Position numbers and translations under genes: made by a program. From Synechococcus sp. Nb3U1 (GTDB lineage: Bacteria > Cyanobacteriota > Cyanobacteriia > Thermostichales > Thermostichaceae), in contig NZ_JAKFYQ010000002.1 in assembly GCF_021533835.1 (NCBI RefSeq), positions 496,001 through 560,000 on the forward strand: 64,000 nt of DNA. Reading direction: 5' to 3'. Positions within the stretch are counted from its first letter, which is position 1. Each line of letters opens with the position of its first letter. Below the pieces are notes generated by a model. The model did not search any database and was not told the DNA's origin. It was given only the letters and a program-made list of their open reading frames with translations. Shown one piece after another: positions 17,665 through 26,779 of the stretch.

Positions 17665-19671
17665 TCAGGCAGGTTCTGCCAAGTTAATGGTCGGGTTACG
17701 GTCGAAGAAGCCCCAGGGCATAAGCTTAAAGCCCGTCCGATGCACCGGCATCACCGGCCAGTCTTCTGGGCGCGGCACATGGGAAACCCCCAAGGAGTAC
17801 CAGATTACGAGATCTTCCCCTTCTAGAGGTTGGTCATTGCTCACCCATTCGGGTAACCCTTCGCCCGGCTTGCTGTGGTTGGGGTAAAGACCGGCAGCAT
17901 ACAGTTCACCGGGTTGGTAGTGGGTGGCCCAGAAGTGGTGGGTGGCAAATCCAGCCCGATCCCGCACGTTGGATCCCTCTACCGGCAAGAACATAGCATT
18001 GTGGCCGGGCATGAGGACATAGCCCGTATGGGCACCGATGGCATTGGTTTTGCTGGTGGAGACGATGGCCCACTTGCGGTTGCTCATCATGTTCATATCC
18101 CGCATCGCCTCTTTTTCGCTCATCAAATGGACATCTTCCATGATGAAGGCGTTGCCCGCTGGGTTATCGGGGCCTTGGGGCAGGGGCTTGAGGTTCATCT
18201 CTACCACGCCATTGTCGGTGCCATCCACATCCATATCCAGCCGGAAGCTGAAGTAATGCTGGTGATTGGTACCGCCCACATGGGGAGCCATCAAGGGCGA
18301 GAAGGGATCCGCCTCGGCAGCAGTAACCGCATCGATTCCCTTGGCCAAGACGATCCCGGTCAAATCCGCCTGCACTTCAAAGGTGCCATCTTGGTGAAAC
18401 ACCCAGCTAATGCCGTAGTCGTAGTTGCCGATGGCAGCGGTCATGGTCATGACCAGTTCGCGGCTGCGGCGTACATCGTTGCGTTCGGTGTTGTAGTCGT
18501 AGTGCTTCCAGAGCATGCCGTTATCCCGCTCGTAGAGGCCGATGACCCCAGGCATCACATAGGGCTCGCCATCGTTATCAGCAAAAACGGCATCTAACAG
18601 CAGGCCATTTTCTGGCACTTCCTTGCCCAGCTCCATGGTGTTGGCCAGCAGGCCAAAGTTGTATTCCCCAACATCAAAGGCGTTGCGGAAATACCAGGTT
18701 TCGTCGGGATCCCCGTAGGGTACCACCATTTCCGAGAGGCTGACCCGGTAGAGCACCGGTCGTTCTTCATCGCCCTCTTGGTAGCGGATGGTGTAGAGCA
18801 CCAGTCCCTCGCGCGGGTGCATCAGGTAGCGGAATTTCCAGCCCTGCCAGGTAATCTCGTTGCCGTTGATCTCGTAGCTGGCTCCGTCAGGGTGGGTGAG
18901 TCTCAGGGGTTTGGGGGCGGGGCGAACCGTGCCCAGCGAGGCGAGGTCATAATCAAAGCTCTCCTTGGAGAAGGCCACGATGGTGTCGTCATCAATGAGT
19001 TTTGAGACTTTGCCAGTGTTGAGGTTGACGGTGGCCAGCACCCCTTCAATAGGCGCGCTGTAGTAGTTCCAGTTGTCGCCCTTGTAGTAGGAAATGCCGC
19101 GACAGAAGCGATCTCCAGAGGCTTCCTCCTCTGGGCTTAGGTTGCCCGGTGCCCAGCAATCCACGGCCACGCGGTCAAAATCGGTGATCCCCCGTTTGCG
19201 CATCGCCTCCTGCCAGCCGGGATCCGCCTTTACTACCTCGGCGGCCAGACCAAATTCGCTGCCCACCATCGCCGGCTGCACATCGGGCACTTCCGTCCAA
19301 GCGATCAGCTTGTTTTCCATCAAATCCACAATCGCTTCGTAGGTGCGGTTGGCCTTCGGTTCGTAGACGATGGTAAAGGCTTCGCGGCGGAAGGGATCCC
19401 CTGGCTGAAAGCTGAGCACCTCGGCTTTGTCCGGCTCCTGCAGGTCGATGATCACAAAGGTGGCATCTTCCGCCAAACTTTCGGCTGCGCGGATCACACT
19501 GGCGGTGGTTTCGATTTCCTCAGCTGTGAGGGGATCCAGAGGGTGAGATACCTTAGGGGATCCCAGCGAACTGGTGATCGTCAGCGCCACAATGCTGAGG
19601 CCAAAGGCAATTGTAATACCCAATGCTTGCAACCAACGCGGCCACTGCCGCCCCATGCGCAACATAGACAA
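17665..19671 (-). CDS. Copper amine oxidase (topaquinone)
   Basis: 668 residues, near the usual size for bacterial copper amine oxidases. An N-terminal hydrophobic segment (about 15-35) looks like a signal peptide or anchor, so the enzyme is probably exported. The GNYDYG motif places the topaquinone precursor at Tyr417, RNAFDVGEYNFG contains the catalytic Asp333, and NHQHYFS gives two copper ligands (H470, H472), with a third among HHFWATHY. The enzyme oxidises primary amines to aldehyde, ammonia and H2O2. It has its own terminator and no amine-pathway neighbours, although an Orn/Lys/Arg decarboxylase gene lies 1.2 kb away. Confidence 0.93.
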   Translation of the reverse strand: MSMLRMGRQWPRWLQALGITIAFGLSIVALTITSSLGSPKVSHPLDPLTAEEIETTASVIRAAESLAEDATFVIIDLQEPDKAEVLSFQPGDPFRREAFTIVYEPKANRTYEAIVDLMENKLIAWTEVPDVQPAMVGSEFGLAAEVVKADPGWQEAMRKRGITDFDRVAVDCWAPGNLSPEEEASGDRFCRGISYYKGDNWNYYSAPIEGVLATVNLNTGKVSKLIDDDTIVAFSKESFDYDLASLGTVRPAPKPLRLTHPDGASYEINGNEITWQGWKFRYLMHPREGLVLYTIRYQEGDEERPVLYRVSLSEMVVPYGDPDETWYFRNAFDVGEYNFGLLANTMELGKEVPENGLLLDAVFADNDGEPYVMPGVIGLYERDNGMLWKHYDYNTERNDVRRSRELVMTMTAAIGNYDYGISWVFHQDGTFEVQADLTGIVLAKGIDAVTAAEADPFSPLMAPHVGGTNHQHYFSFRLDMDVDGTDNGVVEMNLKPLPQGPDNPAGNAFIMEDVHLMSEKEAMRDMNMMSNRKWAIVSTSKTNAIGAHTGYVLMPGHNAMFLPVEGSNVRDRAGFATHHFWATHYQPGELYAAGLYPNHSKPGEGLPEWVSNDQPLEGEDLVIWYSLGVSHVPRPEDWPVMPVHRTGFKLMPWGFFDRNPTINLAEPA

Positions 19672-19920
19672 GCTCCCATTTGTAATGTATGAACGAGGCG
19701 AGGATCCCTGACCAAACCCTCCCGTCTGAAGTGGCCCTATTCAATCATGCCCGTGGCCGTACAAGTGCATCTGACGCTACGAGTTCAAGGTTTCTTTGGG
19801 GTCGATGGCAGGGATGATAGATAACCATGCCAAGGGCAGGGATCCATGCAAGCAATGAGTGGCGGGAGTATGTCGCTTGACCAACAGAGGGAATGGTTCG
19901 GTCAATAAAAAAATCAATAA

Positions 19921-19961
19921 AAAAATAATAAAAAAGGGATCCTACGCAAGTGTGGGATCCC
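19921..19961 (-). terminator. Intrinsic terminator with a GGGATCC stem
   Basis: On the minus strand, GGGATCC (19960-19954) and GGATCCC (19942-19936) form a seven-pair stem, extended partly inward, followed by TTTTTTATTATTTTTTT. This is a classical Rho-independent terminator for the DUF2854 transcript. Its stem is made from two copies of the genome's iterated GGGATCC motif. Confidence 0.8.
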
Positions 19962-20077
19962 CAAATATCCTTCCTCCAGTGTTTCGATCCTCAACACACC
20001 TGTGTGAGTTGAGCTGATTGTAGAAGCCCAGTTGTGAAAAAGCCGTGAAATCGGGGGGTTAGGGTGGGCATATCAGG

Positions 20078-20186
20078 TTACAGCCTTTTCCAGCGATACA
20101 TACTACAGCCGATGCAGGCCAACCTTTTGTCCGACAAAAATTTCTTCTTGACCTTGTGTCGTCTGTGAAGTCGGAAAAGGCTGTAA
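20078..20186 (-). mobile_element. 109-bp MITE-like repeat, copy B
   Basis: Perfect 14-base terminal inverted repeats, TTACAGCCTTTTCC (20078-20091) and GGAAAAGGCTGTAA (20173-20186). Possible TA duplications at both ends would fit an IS630/Tc1-type origin. In reverse orientation it aligns without gaps to copies A and C, with diverged middle but conserved ends. It is non-coding and lies 7 bp beyond the DUF2854 stop codon. Confidence 0.8.
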
Positions 20187-20193
20187 GCCTTTC

Positions 20194-20760
20194 TTAAGTC
20201 GTTGGGAAAGCCGGCTGAGCGATGAGCGCCAATTCCACTTGGTTCTCTTGGGGTTGCGCCAATTGCACCTCCACATCCCGGCCAAAGAAACCCTGCATTT
20301 TTTTCTGGTGGCTTTCCTGCCATTGCTCAAAAGGAACCGCAGGGGAGTCGAACAGAAGCACGAGCGCATAACGCCCATTCCGCAGTTCTTCCTGGTAGCC
20401 TTTCACCTTGGGCAGATCTGCTTCCAGGGGGCCGCGCAGGCCGAGAAATTCCAGGGCATCTTCTAGGTGCGCATTGGCTCCGTAGCTGTATTTGGTAATG
20501 TCGGCGCGGACTTGCTTTTGAATCTCTGTGGCTTGTTGGGCGCGAGCTTGCATGACCTCAGCAGAGGCAACAGCTAGGGCTGGCACCGGCTTGAGCTCCA
20601 CCACCTTCATGGTCACCCCTCCTAGCAACAAAGGGATCCCGGCGAAGATGCCGATCAAGTTCAGGGTGGGATCGTTGTAGTAGATAAAGCCCCAAACGGT
20701 GGTGGCGACTCCGGCAAACAAAACGAGGGTGCTGATCGGTAGGGGCAATTTTTCAAACAT
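20194..20760 (-). CDS. DUF2854 membrane protein
   Basis: 188 residues from the ATG at 20758-20760; a TTG three codons upstream is possible and neither has a clear ribosome site. Two hydrophobic segments (about 11-27 and 34-49) are followed by a soluble domain with YSYGANAHLEDALEFLGL and FDSPAVPFEQWQ, as in the cyanobacterial/plastid DUF2854 family. Function unknown. Its transcript would run through repeat copy B and stop at the terminator at 19921-19961. Confidence 0.75.
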   Translation of the reverse strand: MFEKLPLPISTLVLFAGVATTVWGFIYYNDPTLNLIGIFAGIPLLLGGVTMKVVELKPVPALAVASAEVMQARAQQATEIQKQVRADITKYSYGANAHLEDALEFLGLRGPLEADLPKVKGYQEELRNGRYALVLLFDSPAVPFEQWQESHQKKMQGFFGRDVEVQLAQPQENQVELALIAQPAFPTT

Positions 20761-20916
20761 AACAAGCAAGGCCGTAGAAAGGGATGAAAGGTAACCTGAA
20801 AACCCAGGCTAGCAGGAAAAACGCTCCTTTCTGCGACAGCGCCTCCAACGGTAGACTTCACCCCACTTGGGATGGATAATGGCTTCACATTGCCTTTTTG
20901 TGTGTAGGGGTGGCCT

Positions 20917-22446
20917 GTGGTTCTGTCAAAAGCATTTCGTCGCTTACGCTCGCTCGACCGTAAGACCCAAGAACGTGCGCCGCTCTTTGAGGCCATCCGT
21001 CACTATTGCAGCCTGGATAAAGCCCCTTTTCACACACCTGGTCATAAACAGGGGCGCGGGATCCCGTCGGATTTGCTGACGTTGCTAGGGGAAAACGTCT
21101 TCCGGGCCGATTTAACCGAATTGCCGGAGGTAGACAACCTGCACGACCCGGATGGGGTGATCCTGGAAGCCCAAATCTTGGCCGCGGAAGCCTATGGGGC
21201 AGACCGCAGTTGGTTTTTGGTGAATGGCTCCACCTGCGGTGTGGAAACGCTGGTGATGTCGGTGTGCGATCCGGGGGACAAAATCCTGTTGCCGCGCAAT
21301 TGCCACAAATCTGCCATCGCGGGGGTGATCCTTTCGGGCGCGGTGCCTGCTTATATCGAGCCCGATTTCGACCTAGAATTGGGCATTGCCCACGGCATTA
21401 CCCCCATCGGGCTAGAACAAGCACTCCAGGAACACCCCGATGCTAAGGGGGTTTTGGTGGTTAGCCCCACCTACTACGGGGTGTGCTGTGATCTAGAATC
21501 CTTGGTTGCGATTGCTCATGCCCATGGCTTGCCCCTGTTGGTGGATGAGGCCCATGGCCCCCATTTTGCCTTTCACCCGCAGTTGCCCCTTTCGGCCTTA
21601 GAAGCGGGGGCAGATTTGGTGGTGCAGTCTACCCACAAGGTGATCTCTGGCATGACCCAAGCCTCGCTGCTGCACCTCAAGGGATCCCGTATCGACCCCA
21701 ACCGGGTGCGCAACATTCTGCAACTGTTGCAATCCACAAGCCCCAACTATGTGTTGATGATGTCGTTGGATGTGGCACGGCGGCAGATGGCTCTAGAGGG
21801 AGAAACTCTGCTCAGCCAAACCCTGGCTTTGGCGGATCAAGCCCGCACTCGCCTGAATCAGATTCCCGGCATTCGCTGTTTTGGCCCAGAACGGATTGGC
21901 TCTACGCCGGGGTTCTGCGAGTTTGACCGTACCCGCCTCACGGTGACTGTGTCGGAGCTGGGGCAGTTTGGGTTTGATGCCCACGACTGGGTGAATGACC
22001 ACTTCCATGTGCAGCCGGAGATGTCGACTCTGCACAATGTTGTCTTTATCTTCAGCATTGGCAATACCCAACGGGATATCGACCGTCTGGTGGAGAGCTT
22101 CACGGCTCTGTCCGAGCATTCTCAGGGATCCCCTCAATCCCAAGTGATGGCGGACAAAATGCAGCGATTGGCTCTGTTGCAGCGCCCCCCCCTTGCTCCC
22201 CGACGACTTTCCCCCCGCGAAGCCTTTTTTGCGCCGATTCACCGCATTCCGTTCCAACAAGCGGTTGGGCACATTTGTGCGGAGATCATTTCCCCCTATC
22301 CGCCTGGGATCCCGATTTTGGTGCCAGGAGAGGAAGTTACCCAAGAGGCGGTGGACTATCTGTTGTTGGTCCACGAGGCGGGTGGCTTTATCAATGGCCC
22401 GGAGGATGTGCGCTTGCAAACCCTGAAGGTGGTGAAGGCTAGCTAA
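20917..22446 (+). CDS. Orn/Lys/Arg decarboxylase family PLP enzyme
   Basis: 509 residues from a GTG with AGGGG upstream. FHTPGHKQG near residue 38 and DLTELPEVDNLHDPDG are the family opening. VDEAHGPHFAF binds the cofactor ring and QSTHKVISGMTQAS carries the PLP lysine. The C-terminal domain ends with PPGIPILVPGE. Cyanobacterial members decarboxylate arginine, lysine or ornithine to polyamines in the cytosol; the exact substrate is not visible. It is convergent with the CNNM gene (16 bp between ends). Confidence 0.88.
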   Translation: MVLSKAFRRLRSLDRKTQERAPLFEAIRHYCSLDKAPFHTPGHKQGRGIPSDLLTLLGENVFRADLTELPEVDNLHDPDGVILEAQILAAEAYGADRSWFLVNGSTCGVETLVMSVCDPGDKILLPRNCHKSAIAGVILSGAVPAYIEPDFDLELGIAHGITPIGLEQALQEHPDAKGVLVVSPTYYGVCCDLESLVAIAHAHGLPLLVDEAHGPHFAFHPQLPLSALEAGADLVVQSTHKVISGMTQASLLHLKGSRIDPNRVRNILQLLQSTSPNYVLMMSLDVARRQMALEGETLLSQTLALADQARTRLNQIPGIRCFGPERIGSTPGFCEFDRTRLTVTVSELGQFGFDAHDWVNDHFHVQPEMSTLHNVVFIFSIGNTQRDIDRLVESFTALSEHSQGSPQSQVMADKMQRLALLQRPPLAPRRLSPREAFFAPIHRIPFQQAVGHICAEIISPYPPGIPILVPGEEVTQEAVDYLLLVHEAGGFINGPEDVRLQTLKVVKAS

Positions 22447-22462
22447 CTACTGACTTTTCATG

Positions 22463-23941
22463 TCATGAGCGGGCTCTCGCCGTTTGCGGTTGGGGTAGGG
22501 CAGGCAAGGAGCCTTCCATGGGGCTAGGGTGACGGACTACCTTCACCCGATCCACCCGTGGTCCTTCCATACGCACCACCTGAAACTCCAGGTCTTGGTA
22601 GGTGAACTTTTCGCCGGTACGCGGGATCTTCTGCAGGTGATAGATCAAAAACCCCCCAAGGGTCTGGTAATCCTCGTGGAGGGGCAGGTTGAGACCCCGG
22701 CGCTCGTTGATTTCTTCTACATCCAACTGGGCTTGAATCAAAAGGGTGAATTCGTCAATGTCTTGAATATCTGGTTCTTTCTCGTCTGGATCCGGGCCAT
22801 CCGAGAGTTTGCCGACGATCTCTTCCACCAAGTCCTGGATCGTGATCAGCCCAGCTGTCCCGCCAAATTCGTCCACTACCACCACCATCGCCCAGTGCTG
22901 CTGCTTCATCTGGGGCAACAACTCCGCGATCAGTTTGTTCTCGGGCTCAAAGTGGGCTTCGCGAACGAAGCTGGTGATCGGACTTTGTAGTTCCAGGGAT
23001 CCCTTGGCTAGGTGGCTCACCACTTCTTTGACGTGGATCAACCCCCGGATATCGTCTAAGGATTCGCCAAAGACAGGGTAACGGGAATGCCCTGATTCCG
23101 CCACCTCCGCCAATACCTCTTGAACGGTTGCGGTTTCAGGTACAGCATCGATGCTGGTACGGGGGATCATCACCTCACTGGCAACGGTCTCGCCGAACTC
23201 GAAGATGTTGCTCAGGAGTTCCCGTTCTTCGGCTTCAATGTTGCCCGACTCCACCGACGAGGCGATCAACAGTTGTAGCTCCTCCACCGTCATGGTGCTG
23301 TAGAAAGAGCTGTCCTCTGGGATCCGTGCCCCTAAGAATCGCAACACGCAACGGGAGGAAAACCGTGGCAGTTCCACAAAGGGTTGCAACAGACGACTCA
23401 CCAAGCGATTCAGCCAGGCCAAGCGCAGGGCGATCGGCTCAGAATAGAGAATGGCCAGAGTTTTGGGGATCAGCTCCCCCATCACGATCTGAAAATAGGT
23501 GAGCAGCGAAAACACCACCACCACCGACAGCCCCTGCATGACGACTGCATCCACACTCTGAAACCAAGCCAATTGGCTCAAAGCCAGGAACAGCGTCGGT
23601 GCAACCTTGGTGGCTCCAATCCAGCCCAGCAACACACTGGCCAGGGTAATGCCCAGCTGAGTAGTGGAGAGCGAATATTCCAGCTGCTCCTGCGCTTTTT
23701 GTACCAGAGCTGCCTGACGGTTCCCTTCACTGGCCAACTGCACCATGCGCGAGCGCCGCGCCGACACCAGTGAGAACTCGACCGCAACAAAAAAGGCATT
23801 GATGGCTAAAAGACCGATGACCCAGAGGAGGCTAAGGGACGCATCTCCCCACGAAAGTTCAGAGTTGGGGAAGGCAGCCGCAGCCGCCAAGGCTAAAGGA
23901 GGGTCGTCCATCAGGGGGGCAGCGAGACGGATAGAGAGCAT
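22463..23941 (-). CDS. CNNM/CorC hemolysin-family membrane protein
   Basis: 492 residues: an N-terminal DUF21/CNNM membrane domain with about three to four spans (residues 38-190, with FFVAVEFSLVSARRSR), a linker, a CBS pair (MIPRTSIDAVPETATVQEVL ... HWAMVVVVDEFGGTAGLITI, about 255-385) and a C-terminal CorC_HlyC domain. Homologues transport or regulate Mg2+ and other divalent ions in the plasma membrane. No partner gene is adjacent. The ATG start leaves a short, variable head. Confidence 0.9.
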   Translation of the reverse strand: MLSIRLAAPLMDDPPLALAAAAAFPNSELSWGDASLSLLWVIGLLAINAFFVAVEFSLVSARRSRMVQLASEGNRQAALVQKAQEQLEYSLSTTQLGITLASVLLGWIGATKVAPTLFLALSQLAWFQSVDAVVMQGLSVVVVFSLLTYFQIVMGELIPKTLAILYSEPIALRLAWLNRLVSRLLQPFVELPRFSSRCVLRFLGARIPEDSSFYSTMTVEELQLLIASSVESGNIEAEERELLSNIFEFGETVASEVMIPRTSIDAVPETATVQEVLAEVAESGHSRYPVFGESLDDIRGLIHVKEVVSHLAKGSLELQSPITSFVREAHFEPENKLIAELLPQMKQQHWAMVVVVDEFGGTAGLITIQDLVEEIVGKLSDGPDPDEKEPDIQDIDEFTLLIQAQLDVEEINERRGLNLPLHEDYQTLGGFLIYHLQKIPRTGEKFTYQDLEFQVVRMEGPRVDRVKVVRHPSPMEGSLPALPQPQTARARS

Positions 23942-24044
23942 TCTAGCTTAGGGTGACTGCGCTACTTGCTTCCAGCCGGGAACGTCTGCCCCATCCGAGT
24001 TTCAATTGGTCATCTCAACAATTGGTCATCTCAAGTAGTCATCA

Positions 24045-24332
24045 TTAGTCATCAATATCGAGGATCTCGCCAGTAGTGGCATCAATTTTGACCTCAATAT
24101 CGTTGGTAAATTCCACTTCCCAAACCAAGCGTCCCCCTTCGCGGTCTAACTCCACTTCTTTGATCACGGCGTTGGGGACAGCGGATCGGGCGATTTGAAC
24201 AGCTTCTTCGATGCGGATAGTGGGTGCTGAAGATTGGGCCAGGGCTGGTTCTTGAGCACCTCCCACCAGCAGCATTGGGCCGCTGACCCCTACAACACCG
24301 AGCAACAACAAAGAAGCGATAGAAAGTTTCAT
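24045..24332 (-). CDS. Exported PepSY-domain protein
   Basis: 95 residues: a signal peptide (MKLSIASLLLLGVVGVSG..., cleavage probably after AQEPALAQS) followed by one PepSY domain with IRIEEAVQIARSAVPNAVIKEVELD and the terminal YxV/D-type strand EVKIDATTGEILDIDD. PepSY domains are small periplasmic modules that may inhibit proteases or bind ligands. It stands alone, 105 bp from the divergent gene at 24437. Confidence 0.85.
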   Translation of the reverse strand: MKLSIASLLLLGVVGVSGPMLLVGGAQEPALAQSSAPTIRIEEAVQIARSAVPNAVIKEVELDREGGRLVWEVEFTNDIEVKIDATTGEILDIDD

Positions 24333-24436
24333 TCTTAAGTATCCGAATAGCTAAACAATGTTCATCTTAGGATCGGGGAAAGCTTGTCACAAGGGGCGTT
24401 GCCGTCTTACTACGGGGGTCAAAGGGAACTCAATCG

Positions 24437-24979
24437 GTGATCAAACTCCTCATTGGATTGCTGCTAATGAGCATGGTCGGGGTGTTCCTGTTCTGGCCCC
24501 AACGAGTGATCCTGCGGTACCGTAAGCCCTGGCAAGGCCACCTAGCTTGGATCTGGCAGTGGCATCTGCTGGGGGGGCTGGTTTTGCAGGGCACTCATCG
24601 TGGCTGGCAATGGCGCTGGGGATCCCTTTGTTGGCGCGGAGGTTGGCCCAAAGCTAGGAAATGGAGTCTCGCTTGGGCAGACTTGCCCCGTTTCGGCCCC
24701 GAGCTCCTCCGCCTCGGTAGACAGCTTCACCTGCAAGCTTGGCAAGGGGGCCTAGAAATTGGCTTCGCGGATCCCGCTCTCACCGGGCCAGGGATTGGCT
24801 TGATCGCAGCATTGCCTCCCCAGTTGGCACAGCACCTTCGCCTCACCTTTACGCAGGTGGGTTGGCAGGGCCAGGGATCCCTGTTGATACAGTTCCGGGG
24901 TTGGCGGGTGCTAGGGCCGAGCCTAAGGCTAGGGTGGCAACTTTTGCAAGCCAGCCATCCGCCCAGAAAGAGACTTTAG
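24437..24979 (+). CDS. Trp-rich membrane-anchored protein, DUF2953-like
   Basis: 180 residues from a GTG at 24437 (GTG ATC AAA). One N-terminal membrane segment (3-21) is followed by a basic, tryptophan-rich soluble part. The IGFADPALTGPGIGLIAAL stretch near residue 109 recalls the gDPa.TG motif of DUF2953 proteins; this is only a resemblance. Its end is 28 bp from the convergent thioredoxin-fold gene. Confidence 0.55.
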   Translation: MIKLLIGLLLMSMVGVFLFWPQRVILRYRKPWQGHLAWIWQWHLLGGLVLQGTHRGWQWRWGSLCWRGGWPKARKWSLAWADLPRFGPELLRLGRQLHLQAWQGGLEIGFADPALTGPGIGLIAALPPQLAQHLRLTFTQVGWQGQGSLLIQFRGWRVLGPSLRLGWQLLQASHPPRKRL

Positions 24980-25006
24980 CAATAGTTCAACATCTCAACA
25001 TCAAGG

Positions 25007-25591
25007 CTAACCAAAATAGGTGGGTTCGTTGCCAGGCTTCCACTTGATGTTGCAGCCCAGACTGGGCTTTTGCTCGGGATCGATGGGTTTGCCCGCCAAA
25101 AGATTATCTAAGGCGGCGCGTAGGTCTTTGCCAGTCACCGGAATATCCGTCAGGCTAGGGCGGCTGTCATCCAGTTGGCCCCGGTACACCAACTTGCGAT
25201 CGGAATTGAACAGGAAGAAATCTGGGGTACAGGCAGCGGTGTAAGCTTTGGCCACCTCTTGGGTTTCGTCGTAGCAAAACGGAAAGGTAAAGCCCAAAGT
25301 TTCAGCCATTTTCTTTAGGTTTTCTGGGCGATCATCCGGGTATTTCTCGGCGTCATTGGCGCTGATGGCAACAATACCCACGCCACGATTTCCATAGTCT
25401 TTGCCGAGACGGGCCAATTCTTCCTGGACATGCTTCACATAAGGACAATGCTCGCAGATGAACATCACCAAGAGAGCAGGTTTATCGTCAAAGCTAGCCA
25501 GAGAAATGGTTTTACCAGTTACGACATCCGGCAGGCTGAAGTCAGGAGCTTGGGTCTGCAAGGCCAGCATGGTAGAGGGAGTGCGAGCCAT
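25007..25591 (-). CDS. Thioredoxin-fold (AhpC/TSA-type) redox protein
   Basis: 194 residues from the ATG at 25589-25591, with GGAGA seven bases upstream; the longer frame to 25654 is not needed. APDFSLPDVVTGKTISL opens the AhpC/TSA fold and FICEHCPYVK gives a CxxC pair (C46, C49). TPDFFLF holds the cis-proline and YRGQLDDSRPS is typical of the cyanobacterial thioredoxin-family group near Slr0242-like proteins. A thiol-disulfide reductase or peroxidase role in the cytosol is likely; the partner is unknown. Confidence 0.8.
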   Translation of the reverse strand: MARTPSTMLALQTQAPDFSLPDVVTGKTISLASFDDKPALLVMFICEHCPYVKHVQEELARLGKDYGNRGVGIVAISANDAEKYPDDRPENLKKMAETLGFTFPFCYDETQEVAKAYTAACTPDFFLFNSDRKLVYRGQLDDSRPSLTDIPVTGKDLRAALDNLLAGKPIDPEQKPSLGCNIKWKPGNEPTYFG

Positions 25592-25765
25592 ACGGGGTCT
25601 CCAACTGTAAGATTTCTTTTCATCATGCTCCCAGATGAAGACAAAAATTGGCAAACCGGATCCCTGTGGCTGCTCTTACCCCAGCTTGAAGGGATCCAGG
25701 CTGGCTGGCTAAGGTAGGGATGGATTCACAATTCGTAATCCCCTTTTTGTTTTGTCAGCCTTGTC

Positions 25766-26623
25766 ATGCCCTTTGCCCGGAGCTGTGCTTTGAGCCCCAT
25801 CCTGTTCGATACGCCCTCTGCCGGACTGCCTGCTGGGTTGGTGGATACCCACGTTCACCTGAATTACCCCAATTTTGCCGAGGATCTACCCGAGGTTGCC
25901 CAACGCTGGCGAGAAGCCGGGATCCGGCAGTTGGTACACTCCTGTGTCACGCCGGATGAATTTCCGCAGTTACAGGCAATCGCCGACCAGTACCCGGAAG
26001 TGTCTTTATCGGTGGGTTTACACCCCCTAGAGGCACGCCAGTGGCAGCCGGAGATGGCGGCTCAGATTGCCCAGTTGGCGGCTAGCGATGAACGAGTGGT
26101 GGCGATCGGGGAGACAGGGCTGGACTTTTACAAGTCGGATCCGGCAGATATTGAGCTGCAAAAGCAAGCCTTTCAAGCCCAGATTGCCATTGCTCAAAGC
26201 CAAGATTTGGCCCTGATCATCCATTGCCGGGATGCCGCAGAGGCCACCCACCAGATTCTGTCCCAGGCGATCGCCGAAGGGGGGCCGGTGCGGACAGTGA
26301 TGCATTGCTGGAGTGGATCCCCAGCGGAAACCCGCGAATTTGTTGCCCTCGGCTGCTTTGTCAGCTTTAGCGGCATTATCACCTTTAAGAATGCAAAGGC
26401 GGTGCGGGATTCTGCTTTGGAAGTGCCCCTGACCCAACTGCTGGTGGAAACCGACTGCCCCTTTCTGGCCCCTACCCCTTTTCGCGGCAAACGCAACGAG
26501 CCTGCCTATGTGGAGCAGGTCGCCCATACCTTAGCGGATTTGTTACATATTTCCTCCGAGAAACTGGCGGAACAGACCAGCCACAATGCCGCTCACTTGT
26601 TTCGCTTGCCCATATTGGCCTAG
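25766..26623 (+). CDS. tatD: TatD-family metal-dependent DNase
   Basis: 285 residues. VDTHVHLN at about 26 gives the first metal His pair, AIGETGLDFY the bridging Glu/Asp region, LALIIHCRDA and VMHCWSGS further histidines, and LLVETDCPFLAP the last Asp. This is a complete TatD active site. The family has 3'-5' DNase activity and acts in DNA fragment turnover. The first 25 residues are not conserved, so the true start may be slightly later. It precedes the phytochrome gene by 156 bp. Confidence 0.88.
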   Translation: MPFARSCALSPILFDTPSAGLPAGLVDTHVHLNYPNFAEDLPEVAQRWREAGIRQLVHSCVTPDEFPQLQAIADQYPEVSLSVGLHPLEARQWQPEMAAQIAQLAASDERVVAIGETGLDFYKSDPADIELQKQAFQAQIAIAQSQDLALIIHCRDAAEATHQILSQAIAEGGPVRTVMHCWSGSPAETREFVALGCFVSFSGIITFKNAKAVRDSALEVPLTQLLVETDCPFLAPTPFRGKRNEPAYVEQVAHTLADLLHISSEKLAEQTSHNAAHLFRLPILA

Positions 26624-26779
26624 TTAATTTCCATCAATATCCGTATTCATACGTAAAGCATCTCTCCATTCGATATAATTTTTAACCCCGCTGGAGGGGT
26701 TGACATTCTATGCTAGAAAAAAGGGAAAAAATTTGGATCCCTCTCGACAGCCTTTCTCCCTTTACACAGGCTTGCGATT

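Larger units (their letters stand above)
19672..20193. other. Gene-free region with terminator and 109-bp relic
   Basis: 522 bp between the start of the amine oxidase gene and the end of the DUF2854 gene, both on the minus strand. It holds a strong minus-strand terminator (19921-19961) and the 109-bp repeat copy B (20078-20186). The amine oxidase promoter must lie between 19672 and about 19920. I see no coding frame I would support. Confidence 0.7.

Noticed and set aside
26689-26712. AACCCC/GGGGTT hairpin and TTGACA upstream of the phytochrome gene, considered as terminator or promoter
   Set aside because: The hairpin is short and not followed by a T-tract in the right direction, and no -10 box lies at proper distance from TTGACA.
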